Origin: Methylomicrobium lacus_A
GTDB taxonomy: Bacteria > Pseudomonadota > Gammaproteobacteria > Methylococcales > Methylomonadaceae
NCBI RefSeq assembly: GCF_041897535.1
Contig: NZ_CP169217.1
Span: forward strand, 3,348,001-3,412,000
Direction: 5' to 3'
DNA: 64,000 nt
The position numbers were made by a program, and so were the translations under genes. The notes below the pieces were generated by a model, which saw nothing but the letters and a program-made list of their open reading frames with translations, made no database searches and was not told the origin of the DNA. This document shows, in pieces, positions 17,514 to 25,925 of the stretch (its first letter is position 1; each line of letters opens with the position of its first letter).

Positions 17514-19115
17514 ATGGCACATACGTTGTTTTTTCGTAGGGTAGTTCTTGCCTTGCAGGCAGCCCGACGAGAACATTTGAAAGAACAAAATTTACCTGAA
17601 CCCGTTCCTCATACCGTGACTGACTGGAGTCGACGCCGATTCCTGAAAACCAGTGCCGTTGCCGGGCTTGCCGGGGTCATTGGCCAGAACTTAGCCTTTC
17701 CTGTCCGGGCTGATCCGTCGAAATCCGCCCTACGCGTGGCCATTATTGGGGCGGGAATCGCTGGGTTAAATGCCGCTTATCAGCTCAAACAAGCCGGAGT
17801 TTCCGCGACGGTTTATGAAGCCAGATCCCGTGTGGGAGGCCGAATGCTTTCGACTCGCCTTGATGACGGGTTGGTCATCGACCTCGGCGCGGAACTGATC
17901 AATACGGATCACACCGATATGCTGGCTTTGGTGAAGGAGTTCAATATCGGTTTGTTCAACAAACTCAAAGATGCCGCTCTCTCACCCTATCCTAAAGAAG
18001 CCTATTGGTTCGATGGAGTCAGCTACAGCGAAGCACAATTGGTGGACGATTTACGTCCTATTGCGGCACAGATTAGCGACGATTCCAGACGGCTCTATCT
18101 GGATTGGGAGGCTAATGCGCCACTGTTTGATCAATGGTCAGTCAGCGATTATCTAAATCAGCATGCGGATAAATTCGCAGCAGCACCTTATATCCGCGCC
18201 CTGCTGGAAAGTGCCATCCGAACCGAGTACGGCGCAGAACCCAATGAATCGTCAGCTCTCCAGCTCTTGTTCATACTCCCCGAGGTGAATGGTCAATCCG
18301 TTGAGCTACTCAGTTACAGTGACGAGGCATACTCTGTGAGGGGTGGGTCAGCGCAAATCACTGATGCGGTAGCCAATGCATTACCTGGGCAAATTCATAT
18401 GAATAAAGCCTTGCTGGCGGTTGAAAGTCAAGGCGCTGAGTATCGACTGAAATTTGTCGATAAAACCGAGGAAATTGCAGATATCGTGATTATCACGCTG
18501 CCTTTTCCGGCGCTACGCCACGTCATTCTCAATGTTCCGCTACCAGAACTATTCCGTGACTTTATCAAGGAGGCCGGCTTGGGCGCCAACGAAAAAGTGA
18601 TCGCCAGTTTTACCGAGCGTTTCTGGCATCAGTCCAATGGCTTTAGTTTGGCGGCATGGAGCGATCTGGGATTTGCCGAAGTCTGGGACGAAACCCAACG
18701 GCAACCTGAACGTGACGATGGAGCGCTCAACTTTTTCCTTGGTGGGAATCAGGCGAGACAATTAAACAAGATCAACAATATCAAACCGCTAGGTGAACTA
18801 TTTGTCGCCCAGTTGGACGGCTTTATTCCAGGAGCGATTGATGCCGCAACCGGGACTTTTATTAAAAGTAGTTGGGGTCAAAACCGTTATACCTCAGGTG
18901 GCTACGCCAACTTCACACCGGGGCAGTTAACTAAATTTGCCGAGTATTTCTGGATCGAAGCCGGTAAACCATTCCGGCAACAAGTCGGTTTTGGCAATTT
19001 GATTTTTGCCGGGGAGCATCTCAGCGATGCTTACTATGGTTTTATGGAAGGAGGGGCTCAAACTGGGAGATTGGCTGCCACTCTCGCTCTGGAAAAAATG
19101 ACCCTGCTTCGTTGA
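17514..19115 (+). CDS. Flavin monoamine oxidase family protein with Tat signal
   Basis: A 533-residue flavoprotein. After about 40 residues comes a twin-arginine signal (SRRRFLKTSAVAGLAG) ending near ADP, so export to the periplasm in folded form is expected. The Rossmann motif VAIIGAGIAGLNAAYQL and the acidic end of βαβ (VYEARSRVGGR) bind FAD. The C-terminal GNLIFAGEHLSDAYYGFMEG is the conserved second FAD contact of amine oxidases. Such enzymes oxidise amines or L-amino acids to imine plus H2O2. The long N-terminal extension before the Tat motif is unusual. It stands alone, directly before the first cassette-array leader. Confidence 0.85.
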   Translation: MAHTLFFRRVVLALQAARREHLKEQNLPEPVPHTVTDWSRRRFLKTSAVAGLAGVIGQNLAFPVRADPSKSALRVAIIGAGIAGLNAAYQLKQAGVSATVYEARSRVGGRMLSTRLDDGLVIDLGAELINTDHTDMLALVKEFNIGLFNKLKDAALSPYPKEAYWFDGVSYSEAQLVDDLRPIAAQISDDSRRLYLDWEANAPLFDQWSVSDYLNQHADKFAAAPYIRALLESAIRTEYGAEPNESSALQLLFILPEVNGQSVELLSYSDEAYSVRGGSAQITDAVANALPGQIHMNKALLAVESQGAEYRLKFVDKTEEIADIVIITLPFPALRHVILNVPLPELFRDFIKEAGLGANEKVIASFTERFWHQSNGFSLAAWSDLGFAEVWDETQRQPERDDGALNFFLGGNQARQLNKINNIKPLGELFVAQLDGFIPGAIDAATGTFIKSSWGQNRYTSGGYANFTPGQLTKFAEYFWIEAGKPFRQQVGFGNLIFAGEHLSDAYYGFMEGGAQTGRLAATLALEKMTLLR

Positions 19116-19170
19116 ATACGGCAATTGAGATCGCCGGCTTTTGGGTCGGATGTCATTAGACAGCGAACAG

Positions 19171-19389
19171 GCAAAAACGACCCTTTTCGGTCTTTCACGG
19201 CTTACTCATTGAACGTCTGTTCAATATCAATGTGCGGCCCCTTGTTCAGGAGGGGTATTTTTCTTTAGCAGTAGAGGTTGATATCAATAATAAAATACCG
19301 TAGCATTCATGTTAACAGATTGTCAGAGTGGCATTATACACCGATAATCGTAAATTAATATACACCTAAATAGGTATCTACTTAACGTT
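19171..19389 (+). repeat. Cassette-array leader (attI-like), copy 1
   Basis: About 220 bp nearly identical to 25926-26147. It starts with a small hairpin AACGACCCTTTTCGGTC, runs through an AT-rich stretch and ends CTTAACGTTA. The two copies diverge exactly at this final GTTA, the position of the integron crossover core GTTRRRY, and different cassette genes follow. That is what an attI region does, yet no intI lies beside either copy. Confidence 0.75.
19278..19306 (+). promoter_or_regulatory. Putative cassette promoter (Pc-like), copy 1
   Basis: TTGATA, 17-bp spacer, TAGCAT, directed at the cassette genes. The same sequence is kept in leader copy 2 at 26036-26064. The spacing is ideal for a sigma-70 promoter. 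Confidence 0.5.
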
Positions 19390-19791
19390 ATGCGTCTTGA
19401 CCTCGTCTCCCTTCTGCCAGCTGGCAAGCACGACACTGCGAAAGCCGAGGCCCTTGTCGCTTTGGGTTACCCGGCAGTCGAGCCAATCCTTCCGTCGCTT
19501 CTTGAGTGGGTCCAAGATCTCAATTGGCCTGTGGCAAGAGTGCTATGTCCGTTTCTGGCATCTATCGGCACTCCGCTTGCACCACCTATCCGCCGCATCC
19601 TTCAAACAAACGATGACACCTGGAAATATTCGCTTCTTGCCGGCATAGTGGCCGAGTCCGCCCCTCTAGCCGGCGAGCTAAGTCCAGAACTCCAGAGACT
19701 TGTGTCGTTTCCAACTGCCGGCGAACGTGAAGAAGAGTTGAATATTCATGCCTACGAAATCATCATGCGCTATGGCAGCAAAGACGCATAA
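19390..19791 (+). CDS. DUF5071 domain protein (cassette gene)
   Basis: A 133-residue helical protein matching the DUF5071 pattern: AGKHDTAKAEALVALGYPAV, then a tryptophan-rich segment (LEWVQDLNWPVAR, TWKYSLLAGIV). The fold is like a short HEAT repeat stack. Its start codon is inside the GTTATGC core that ends leader copy 1, so it is the first cassette and needs no extra promoter. Biochemical role unknown. It is a common passenger of integron cassettes. Confidence 0.8.
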   Translation: MRLDLVSLLPAGKHDTAKAEALVALGYPAVEPILPSLLEWVQDLNWPVARVLCPFLASIGTPLAPPIRRILQTNDDTWKYSLLAGIVAESAPLAGELSPELQRLVSFPTAGEREEELNIHAYEIIMRYGSKDA

Positions 19792-19976
19792 CGAATAAGG
19801 TTATCAGCTTGAGGGCTATATCGATGCCTTTCTGCTTGAACCTGAGTCAATTCCGTTGGTTCGGTACAAACGTTCCCGCTCGCCGTGGTGGAAGTTCTGG
19901 TGACGAGGGCCGGCCCATCCTTCCACCGGACCTGTCGCGGCAAGCCGCGCCAGAGCAGTGAATTCAAACATTAGCT
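19786..19976 (+). repeat. Probable degenerate attC / inter-cassette region
   Basis: GCATAAC overlaps the end of the DUF5071 gene and ATTAGCT lies 4 bp before the next start codon. The 191-bp length and weak arm pairing make this a poor attC. It may be two fused sites or a decayed one. Confidence 0.35.
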
Positions 19977-19980
19977 GCTT

Positions 19981-20499
19981 ATGAACCTTTCGATTCTGTT
20001 TTTTGCGCTGTTCCTCACGTGCCAAACCGTAGCCGCATCGCCACTGTATGTCTCGATTGAACTGCCGGAAGAGAGCTGCCTCCTCGTCTTAACTGAAGAC
20101 GGAGCTGTCCATTTGGCGCCACTGGATACGGGACACGAAGAGGCAGATAAAGATCAGGTGGGGTTCGCAAATCCGAAAATCTCAGAAGATAAGACGATGG
20201 CCGGTTGGTTATCGCTTTATCCGAGCTGTTGCACGTCATACCCTATTCCGCTAGAGGTCGTACTGCAACAGAACGGCAAGGTGATCGCCAAGTTCAGAGG
20301 CAACGGTCTGCCAATTTGGCAGTGGGGCTTTAGAGGCGCCTCTAGCCAGATCGCCCTTAGGCAAAGCCCAACGCATGGCTCTACGCCTGACCACTATGAG
20401 CTTCGGGACATTAAGACGGGAAAACTGCTCTCTGAGTTCGATCCCGTGGAACAAGGGTCATTACAGGGTGCTCCAGAGTGGGCACTTGGGCTCGAATGA
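19981..20499 (+). CDS. Secreted hypothetical protein (cassette gene)
   Basis: A 172-residue protein with a Sec signal peptide (MNLSILFFALFLTCQTVAAS, cleavage likely after VAA or SAS). The mature part is β-rich, with two adjacent cysteines (SCCTSYPI), and repeatedly pairs charged loops with short hydrophobic strands. I do not recognise the family. It is preceded and followed by cassette recombination sites and is on the array strand, so it is a gene cassette for a periplasmic or exported protein. Confidence 0.7.
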   Translation: MNLSILFFALFLTCQTVAASPLYVSIELPEESCLLVLTEDGAVHLAPLDTGHEEADKDQVGFANPKISEDKTMAGWLSLYPSCCTSYPIPLEVVLQQNGKVIAKFRGNGLPIWQWGFRGASSQIALRQSPTHGSTPDHYELRDIKTGKLLSEFDPVEQGSLQGAPEWALGLE

Positions 20500-20507
20500 A
20501 CTACGCA

Positions 20508-20587
20508 GCTAACAGCCACTTTGAGCCCGACGGCTTACCCTTTCGTTGCGCTCCAGGGCAATCCGCAGCTCAAGTGGAACGTTAGAG
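20508..20587 (+). repeat. attC site
   Basis: An 80-bp site from GCTAAC to GTTAGAG. The arms CCACTTTGAGC / GCTCAAGTGG pair almost perfectly and the core GTTAGAG fits GTTRRRY. A strong attC. Confidence 0.85.
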
Positions 20588-20594
20588 GTAAGAA

Positions 20595-20885
20595 ATGGGA
20601 CAAAAACTGCCTCCGGCTCAAATGGACTTGTACCGCCGAATCGACGAGATTCTCTGGCGCGAGTGGGACCCAATAGGAGTCTCGGAAATCACTGAGGCTA
20701 GAGACGAATACTACGGGTATCTTCCAATCGTCTTTCGCCTTGTGCTTGAAGGAAAGGAAGAGGAAGTTATCGCGCAGTGCCTGCTATCGTTTGAAAAAGA
20801 ACGCATGGGGTTAGCTGGGAATGCTGAAAATGCAAAGCGCGTAGCTGGCCTCGTGCTTCGAGAAAAAGTGAACCTGGGAGTTTAA
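20595..20885 (+). CDS. Small acidic hypothetical protein (cassette gene)
   Basis: A 96-residue soluble protein that starts 8 bp after an attC core. It is rich in Glu and aromatic residues, with the segment LYRRIDEILWREWDPIGV and a C-terminal helix. Proteins of this outline are frequent in integron cassettes of environmental bacteria and resemble small immunity-type proteins, but I cannot name the family. It is the last gene of array 1. Confidence 0.7.
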   Translation: MGQKLPPAQMDLYRRIDEILWREWDPIGVSEITEARDEYYGYLPIVFRLVLEGKEEEVIAQCLLSFEKERMGLAGNAENAKRVAGLVLREKVNLGV

Positions 20886-20906
20886 TACCGTGCACAATGA
20901 CCCAAC

Positions 20907-20979
20907 CCATAACCAGTCGCGCCATTCGACATCCAAAACGCTAACGCGCTTTTGGCATCGACTGAGCTTGTCGTTACGA
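20907..20979 (+). repeat. attC site
   Basis: A 73-bp site from CCATAAC to GTTACGA. Outer arms CAGTCG / CGACTG; the inner CCAAAACGCTAACGCGCTTTTGG forms a hairpin. Confidence 0.75.
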
Positions 20980-21035
20980 CAGGCTGCTTTAGGAGATTGA
21001 CGAGGCGTTTATTTTCTCTCTTTAATCGGCAGGTT
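20980..21035 (+). repeat. Cassette-array tail, copy 1
   Basis: Sequence directly after the last attC (CAGGCTGCTTTAGGAG, then TTTATTTTCTCTCTTTAATC) is repeated after the second array at 27851-27910. Conserved tail plus conserved leader define two arrays with a common origin. Confidence 0.7.
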
Positions 21036-21071
21036 TTGGCCGATCCAAGGCGTTCAAATCTGGCTGGATTC

Positions 21072-21162
21072 GTATCGGAATTGGTGGCCGTTTTGCGATT
21101 GGAATGCCCGGTGGTTTTGAAATCGGAATCAGTGGCTGTTTTGATCGGAATACGCAGGCAGC
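21072..21162 (+). repeat. IS21-family terminal repeat relic
   Basis: Four spaced repeats of the form ATCGGAAT..GTGGC.GTTTTGA, the pattern of IS21-type termini. No istA or istB remains. A similar set in the other orientation is at about 7907-7998. Confidence 0.5.
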
Positions 21163-21297
21163 GTAATCATCGGCAGGGATTTCACTTTAAAATCGATGAT
21201 CGCTGTTCAAAGGTTTGGGGCCACCTCTGTCGGCACATCATATGATCGTTGGGTTAGCCCAGTAGGGTAGGCTGTGTTTTTTTGCCAATCAGTATCG

Positions 21298-21684
21298 CTA
21301 ATTATTGATTTGTATTTTATAAATGGAAGGATTACTAAAAGCATTAATTTTCTGCATAAGCTTTTCAGTTTGTAAAAGAGATGTATTTTTATCAGCAATA
21401 GTTACATCTAAAGTTAGCTTATAGTCAGCTATTACTCGAAATCCCTTTAATTGAGAAAGCATATATCCAATTGCTCTATCTTCAGAAGCGGGACTTTTTT
21501 GCAATGCTTGGATAAGTTTTTCGTGCGATCCAACATCTGCATTTGAAAAGGCTGAGCTATATTTTAAGCCACACCCATGGAATGCAGCATAAAATGCTCG
21601 GCTCATGGCGTTTCGCAAGTTAATTTCACTTGCTTCAGGCAATGATTTTGCGAAATCGAGGAAGTCAACGTGATTTATAGCCAT
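21298..21684 (-). CDS. HEPN-like protein
   Basis: A 128-residue helical protein. RNAMSRAFYAAFHGC near residues 24-38 matches the SRxYYAxFH helix of HEPN-fold proteins, and GSHEKLIQAL and RVIADYKL follow as in that superfamily. HEPN proteins of this size are often toxins or nucleotidyltransferase partners. Its ATG overlaps the end of the upstream 254-residue gene by 10 bp, so the two are cotranscribed and probably function together. The AT-rich composition differs from the cassette array to the left. Confidence 0.65.
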   Translation of the reverse strand: MAINHVDFLDFAKSLPEASEINLRNAMSRAFYAAFHGCGLKYSSAFSNADVGSHEKLIQALQKSPASEDRAIGYMLSQLKGFRVIADYKLTLDVTIADKNTSLLQTEKLMQKINAFSNPSIYKIQINN

Positions 21685-22439
21685 GAGCGATAGGAAATTG
21701 AAAAGGTATTTTTGTCAAAAAAATAATGATCTTTAGATATTTTTTCACATAGATCCATATTCATTTCTACCACTTTAGAAAAATCAGCATTAACATCTAT
21801 AAAGCAATAAATATTATTTGCCGATTCAGACTCATCTGTAAAAAAAACTCTTGAACCGCACCTTAATTTATTTTTGAATACCAATTCATCTGCCACTTTT
21901 ACTAATGAAGACGCTATATCATCATTAATTCCAGACTCTTTGAAATGACCAGCAACCTTTAAGATATCAATGATTTGGTTATTTGCATTTCTAGGCAGAA
22001 TTTTACAAAGCACTTCATAGTAACGATAAATATCGCTTGAATGCCCGGACTCAATAGCTGTATTTATGGCTAATTCAAGTAAATCAGGATTGTTCTCGTA
22101 AAGGTTTATTGCTTTTTTAATCTCCTGATAAGCCTCATTCGACATCCCTAAATAATTAAGAGATCTTGAATAGTTCTCACGATAAATAAGATCATGCGCA
22201 GGATCATAGCTCAATTTTATAGATAGCTCATGGTTTTTCTTGCAAGCTTCAGCATCTACTTCAAGGCATGCGAGCATTCCTAATATGCAATACCCGTAGT
22301 CTGGCTCAACTTTTACAACCTTCTCCGCTTCTCGTTTCAAGCGAGCCAATGTGAATGGATCAAGTTGTTTATTTCCAGCAAACAATATGGAAATTTCATC
22401 AACAAGCTGATTTGACTTAGTTTCTGCTTTAGGTGTCAT
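21675..22439 (-). CDS. TPR-like hypothetical protein, partner of HEPN gene
   Basis: A 254-residue protein. Residues 30-160 look like helical repeats of TPR type (LARLKREAEKVVKVEPDYGY, then LGMSNEAYQEIKKAINLY). The C-terminal 90 residues are of mixed α/β character with no known motif. It lies immediately upstream of, and overlaps, the HEPN gene. A sensor or antidote for the HEPN partner is a reasonable guess; nothing proves it. Confidence 0.6.
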   Translation of the reverse strand: MTPKAETKSNQLVDEISILFAGNKQLDPFTLARLKREAEKVVKVEPDYGYCILGMLACLEVDAEACKKNHELSIKLSYDPAHDLIYRENYSRSLNYLGMSNEAYQEIKKAINLYENNPDLLELAINTAIESGHSSDIYRYYEVLCKILPRNANNQIIDILKVAGHFKESGINDDIASSLVKVADELVFKNKLRCGSRVFFTDESESANNIYCFIDVNADFSKVVEMNMDLCEKISKDHYFFDKNTFSISYRSWL

Positions 22440-23351
22440 AAGTTTTAAGAGTTAGCTAAGCGTTGATAATTGCTCTAAACCCTAATCTCTTGTGAAAAAC
22501 AGTGGATTTATTTTGTTTAACCACAGTGTGGACCGTATTATAGTTAACTTTGTTCACTCTTGGAAGGAGTATGTCCTGTAGGATATGCTGATGAAGCCAG
22601 TAGATGGGCTTCCCGGCCCGGGTGGGCGCGCTTTTCCGCCTATCGGCTATGCTTCAACTAGCAGACAAACAATTGATCTCTAGAATGACATCGTTATAGG
22701 CGACATTGCGAAGAGACTCGACTTCGAGCGCATCGCCTTGATGCGCTTTTTCGATGGAGATAACCCTTCGTTGCATCCGACTCGCTACAGTCGCCTTTGG
22801 TAGCTTCCGCTAGCAGGTTAACTCAAACGTTACGAGTAGCAGTCTCTGGCATCACCCAGTCATTCCAGAGAACACCTCGATCGGCAGAAAATGGCCGACC
22901 TCTGCCGATGACCAATGAATATGTCAATTTGAGCCATACCTCAACTTGGCGTCAGACAGACCAAGCAAAGATCGTCAGGTTGGAGTCGATTTAGGTCCTT
23001 CCTGACACATCTGGCTCGGCATCTATGGCTTCAACCTGACACTTTACACCCTTGGCGTACGATTTTTTCCATTTTCTGTCACGACCCCTATTGATAGCTA
23101 TCAATATTTTATAACTGCAATGTTCCTGCTTATTTATGTGCAATTTTTTCCATGTTCAAAACCAGAAAACAGCCCCAAAATCACTTTTTGCCGGGATTAT
23201 CCTTTAATAAGGAAGATCGTTATTAAAAGATATGCGCACAAATTTTAATTAGGATAGATATCTATCATGTGAATTTGTCGTCGAGATACGTAAGTACGCA
23301 CCCACCTCCGGAGGGTGACAATTCCTGCGGCGGTATCTCCGCCGACACACT
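22440..23351. other. Gene-poor segment with one attC-like site
   Basis: About 900 bp with no complete gene. At 22759-22835 GATAAC and GTTACGA bracket 77 bp resembling an attC, preceded by a short coding remnant (ALMRFFDGDNPS in frame). This is probably the last trace of another cassette. Confidence 0.4.
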
Positions 23352-24005
23352 TTAAGCCTGGCTTTGATTCAGGCAAAGCCGCCAAAGCTCGATAAGATAC
23401 CGCACATCAATTCCGGCTCGATGTCGCCCGCCCACGGTCGCCCTGGCCTGCAATATCAGGTTTTCGTATAACTGCCATCGCTTTTTCTCGTCGGGCTCCA
23501 CCTTCATAAGCAGGGGCAGCATCACGGCATCCGTATGGACAACCCGAAAGGGAGGGTGATCGAAAGCAGAGCTCACACTGAAAAGCACATCTATCCAGCT
23601 CTCATCAAAGCCGCCGCCATCGGCATACAGGATCTCGCCGGCTGGGACTGACTCACTCATACGCTGGCAAAGCCATTCAGGGTGAATGCCTTCCTGCCGG
23701 CATTGCTCCCGGCTGAGGCCGTGGACTTGCTGAGCATTATAATCCCAGTCGGTCCATGCCTCGATCGCATACGGATTAATCAGATGGCTCTCGATGTTGC
23801 CTTCCGGATCTGACCAGCCGACTTCGATCGGGTAACTGTCCATGCTGAGCGAACTGGCCTCGATGTCGAGAAAGCGAGGCATAGGTTGAGGAAGGAGATG
23901 GCGTATCAACTCTCGACGTTCGGTTTTGCCTGCTTTAAGTTGCTCGATGGATTCCCGCAACCGTTCTGCGTTGTTTTCAGCCAAGAGATATTCAGTTTCA
24001 TTCAT
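23352..24005 (-). CDS. DEDDh 3'-5' exonuclease-like protein with YefM/Phd-type N-terminus
   Basis: A 217-residue protein. The first 35 residues (NETEYLLAENNAERLRESIE) look like the toxin-binding C-terminal segment of YefM/Phd antitoxins. From residue 45, FLDIEASSL, HGLSREQC, YADGGGFDESW and HRAGIDVRYL give the D-E-D-H/D acidic set of DEDDh exonucleases. The nuclease domain is short, so it may be a minimal family of its own. Its start codon lies in a 33-bp sequence also found at the 3' end of the recombinase gene at 28258, which suggests the frame was created by a rearrangement. Confidence 0.7.
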   Translation of the reverse strand: MNETEYLLAENNAERLRESIEQLKAGKTERRELIRHLLPQPMPRFLDIEASSLSMDSYPIEVGWSDPEGNIESHLINPYAIEAWTDWDYNAQQVHGLSREQCRQEGIHPEWLCQRMSESVPAGEILYADGGGFDESWIDVLFSVSSAFDHPPFRVVHTDAVMLPLLMKVEPDEKKRWQLYENLILQARATVGGRHRAGIDVRYLIELWRLCLNQSQA

Positions 24006-24030
24006 GCGGCGCCTACGTATTTATAAAGGG
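23998..24030. repeat. 33-bp duplication of a recombinase 3' end
   Basis: TTCATTCATGCGGCGCCTAC and the next 13 bp also occur, with one difference, at 28252-28284, the 3' end of the intact recombinase gene. It marks the scar of a deletion or recombination. Confidence 0.75.
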
Positions 24031-24080
24031 CTGGCCTCGATGTCGAGAAAGCGGGGCTGGGGAGTTGATTTCACGCTTTT

Positions 24081-24151
24081 GTTTCCTGAATACGAGAAAC
24101 TTTTTGACAAAAATGCGTTATTCCATGTATTGTTTCTTGAAAAGGAGAAAC
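24081..24151 (+). promoter_or_regulatory. Promoter with two operator palindromes for the xre gene
   Basis: GTTTCCTGAATACGAGAAAC (24081-24100) and GTTTCTTGAAAAGGAGAAAC (24132-24151) share the form GTTTC-N10-GAGAAAC. Between them TTGACA (24104-24109) and a TATTGT (24128-24133) form a promoter, and operator 2 overlaps the -10 box and contains the AAGGAGAA ribosome site. This is tight autoregulation by the HTH protein, as in HipB systems. Confidence 0.65.
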
Positions 24152-24156
24152 AATAT

Positions 24157-24453
24157 ATGGCGAGAAATTTCAAAATACCACCTCATAAAAGCACAAATCT
24201 TGTAACCACTCAAGCCGACATCGGCTTGATGATCAAAGCAATGCGCAACAAACAGTCAATCCGAATTGATGATGCTGCGGCACTTTGTGGGGTTTCAGTG
24301 TCGCTATTGTCTGCATTGGAGAGAAATTCTGGTCGGTCTGTTAGTGTTGATAAAGTCTTAAATATTTTGGATCAACTGGGTTTAGCATTGGTTATCACAG
24401 ATAAATCAAAGGCAAGGGATATTTTAAGTGGGATCGATGAAGCGCTGGTCTGA
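24157..24453 (+). CDS. XRE/HipB-like DNA-binding protein
   Basis: A 98-residue helix-turn-helix protein. ADIGLMIKAMRNKQSIRIDD leads into AAALCGVSVSLLSALERNSG, a standard lambda-repressor-type HTH, then VLNILDQLGLALVI as in HipB. The start at 24157 is set by AAGGAGAA 9 bp upstream; longer frames have no ribosome site. HipB neutralises and co-represses with the HipA kinase. Here the hipA remnant lies convergently, overlapping its 3' end, instead of downstream in the same direction, so the original partner seems lost. Confidence 0.8.
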   Translation: MARNFKIPPHKSTNLVTTQADIGLMIKAMRNKQSIRIDDAAALCGVSVSLLSALERNSGRSVSVDKVLNILDQLGLALVITDKSKARDILSGIDEALV

Positions 24454-25130
24454 CAGCCTCGATCTCATTTGCTCGATCGACTGCATGATAACATCATGGA
24501 TCTTATCGATCATGGCCCGGCCAGCCGGATCGTTCCGTATGTCCACCAACTCTTCGATGACTAAAGGCAAGGCAGACTCGATCCGGTTCATGAGGTTGAC
24601 CTGAGTCTTGGCGATGCATTGAGTATCGCTGCCAATTTCGACAGCAAACCGTTCCCAGTGGCGAGCCATCAGCCAACGCGACCGATTCTCGCCGCCGATT
24701 TTAAGGGCAAACTTCTGCGTCAGATGCGGATAAACCGCCGTGCAAAGCAGGTCGTAAAAGGGCGCTAGTTGCGTTCCTTCAGCCGTTGTCATAACAGATA
24801 AATTTTTAGCGTGATCATCCCGATTTCCCACCAGCACAACGTATTGCCGGCTGAAATGTGCCAAGCCTTCTCGATAAAGTCGAGGATATCGCCTTCTGGC
24901 AAGAGATTTTGAAAGAAAGTCTCGACCGGATCGCCATCAAAAACCTGCCTAGAAAGAGGCAGTTGGGGCGTCAAGGGTATGGCGTCATCGTTCGCTAGCC
25001 AGTGGGGCGCATAGGTAAAGACCAGGCGATAAGACGCATTTTTAGTCAGAGAGCCTACCCAGTGTTGGCCTGCAAACACATTCAGTGGCACAAGATCAGT
25101 CAATCCCGGCCTCCGCAACGTGCTGGACAT
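24424..25130 (-). pseudogene. hipA-like kinase remnant (internal deletion and frameshift)
   Basis: The N-terminal piece (from ATG at 25130) has LNVFAGQHWVGSLTKN and FFQNLLPEGDILDFIEKA, typical of the HipA N-subdomain. The C-terminal piece, in another frame, has GNRDDHAKNLSVM, the catalytic GNxDxHAKN loop, then APFYDLL, where the Mg-binding D sits. The roughly 100-150 residues that should separate them (ATP site, P-loop) are missing and the junction is out of frame at about 24860. So the kinase cannot be made. It overlaps the 3' ends of both neighbours. Confidence 0.82.
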
Positions 25131-25641
25131 TGGCTGAAGCGACTTGCTGGATGGTTCGGTAATATCCGGAATGGGACATCTGAATAGTCCGTAACAACGG
25201 ATATTGTTCTGAAATTGCATTGCGGGCCATCGGTCCGCAAGCAATAACCCCCGCCCTGATCTCAGAAATCAGCTCATCAATTGAGACAATTGCGCCCCCT
25301 GCGATGGTATCTCTGCCCGTCGGGTGACTCACAAATACCGCGACCTGCTCAATCTCGGTCGTTGGAGGAAGCCACGAGAATAGCTCGGTCAGTATGTATT
25401 TCTTTCCGGCCTCAAATTTCTTCTGGTATCGCGCCTCTCGTTTATCCCAGCTAAGCGCATCAATGGACGGCTCGTAGTGAACCAGCTTCTGATTGTGGGG
25501 GTGGAAACCGACTATATCCAATTCCATTTCCCACCCTCCATGGCTTAGGCGTCCCACCTTAATATTCTGTCGGATCATGAACCCCTGCCATTCAAGGTAC
25601 TCAGCTATCAGTGTTTCGAGGTGCGACATATCGACTTGCAA
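25096..25641 (-). CDS. Hypothetical protein, possible restriction-like nuclease fold
   Basis: A 181-residue protein. MELDIVGFHPHNQKLVHYEP near 38-57 has the E-x-D followed by a hydrophobic strand and acidic residue, which could be a PD-(D/E)XK core (E-D...E). WDKREARYQKKFEAGKKYI follows. The second half is less conserved looking and ends in a helix-turn-helix-like segment (MARNAISEQYPLLRTIQMS). It precedes and overlaps the hipA remnant by 35 bp, so they were one operon. Family not recognised with certainty. Confidence 0.5.
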   Translation of the reverse strand: MQVDMSHLETLIAEYLEWQGFMIRQNIKVGRLSHGGWEMELDIVGFHPHNQKLVHYEPSIDALSWDKREARYQKKFEAGKKYILTELFSWLPPTTEIEQVAVFVSHPTGRDTIAGGAIVSIDELISEIRAGVIACGPMARNAISEQYPLLRTIQMSHSGYYRTIQQVASANVQHVAEAGID

Positions 25642-25698
25642 TCCACTAAGATTTTAGAAAAATTCTGGATATCATCCCATACCGGCTGATCTAACGTA

Positions 25699-25871
25699 AC
25701 TAGTTATAACGGCTTGCATTTGAAAATGGCCGGGCTCGCATTTATCGCCTATTTCGGCTCAAATTAAGTGAAAATGAAAATACAGTCCGGCTCAGATTAT
25801 CTGCAAATGAGCTTGCATTTATCTGGCCAAGCTCGCATTCAATTTTTCCCAGGCTCACTTTATCTGCAAAT
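25699..25871 (+). repeat. Left inverted repeat with iterated GGCTCGCATTT motif
   Basis: It contains about seven copies of a motif close to GGCTYGCATTT spaced 20-30 bp apart (from 25711 on). Reverse-complement alignment with 28233-28062 is clear along the whole length, for example CTGAGCTTGCATTTAT and ACTAGTTATAACGGCT. Iterated sites in long termini are typical of Tn7/Tn5053-type transposases. Confidence 0.8.
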
Positions 25872-25925
25872 GAAAGCAGGCTACAACCGCTCAAGTTCAG
25901 ATGGTCACTCTCTCATTAACGGTAA

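Noticed and set aside
22759..22835. Confident attC call
   Set aside because: Core boxes fit but arm pairing is weak and no cassette gene precedes it; left as a comment only.
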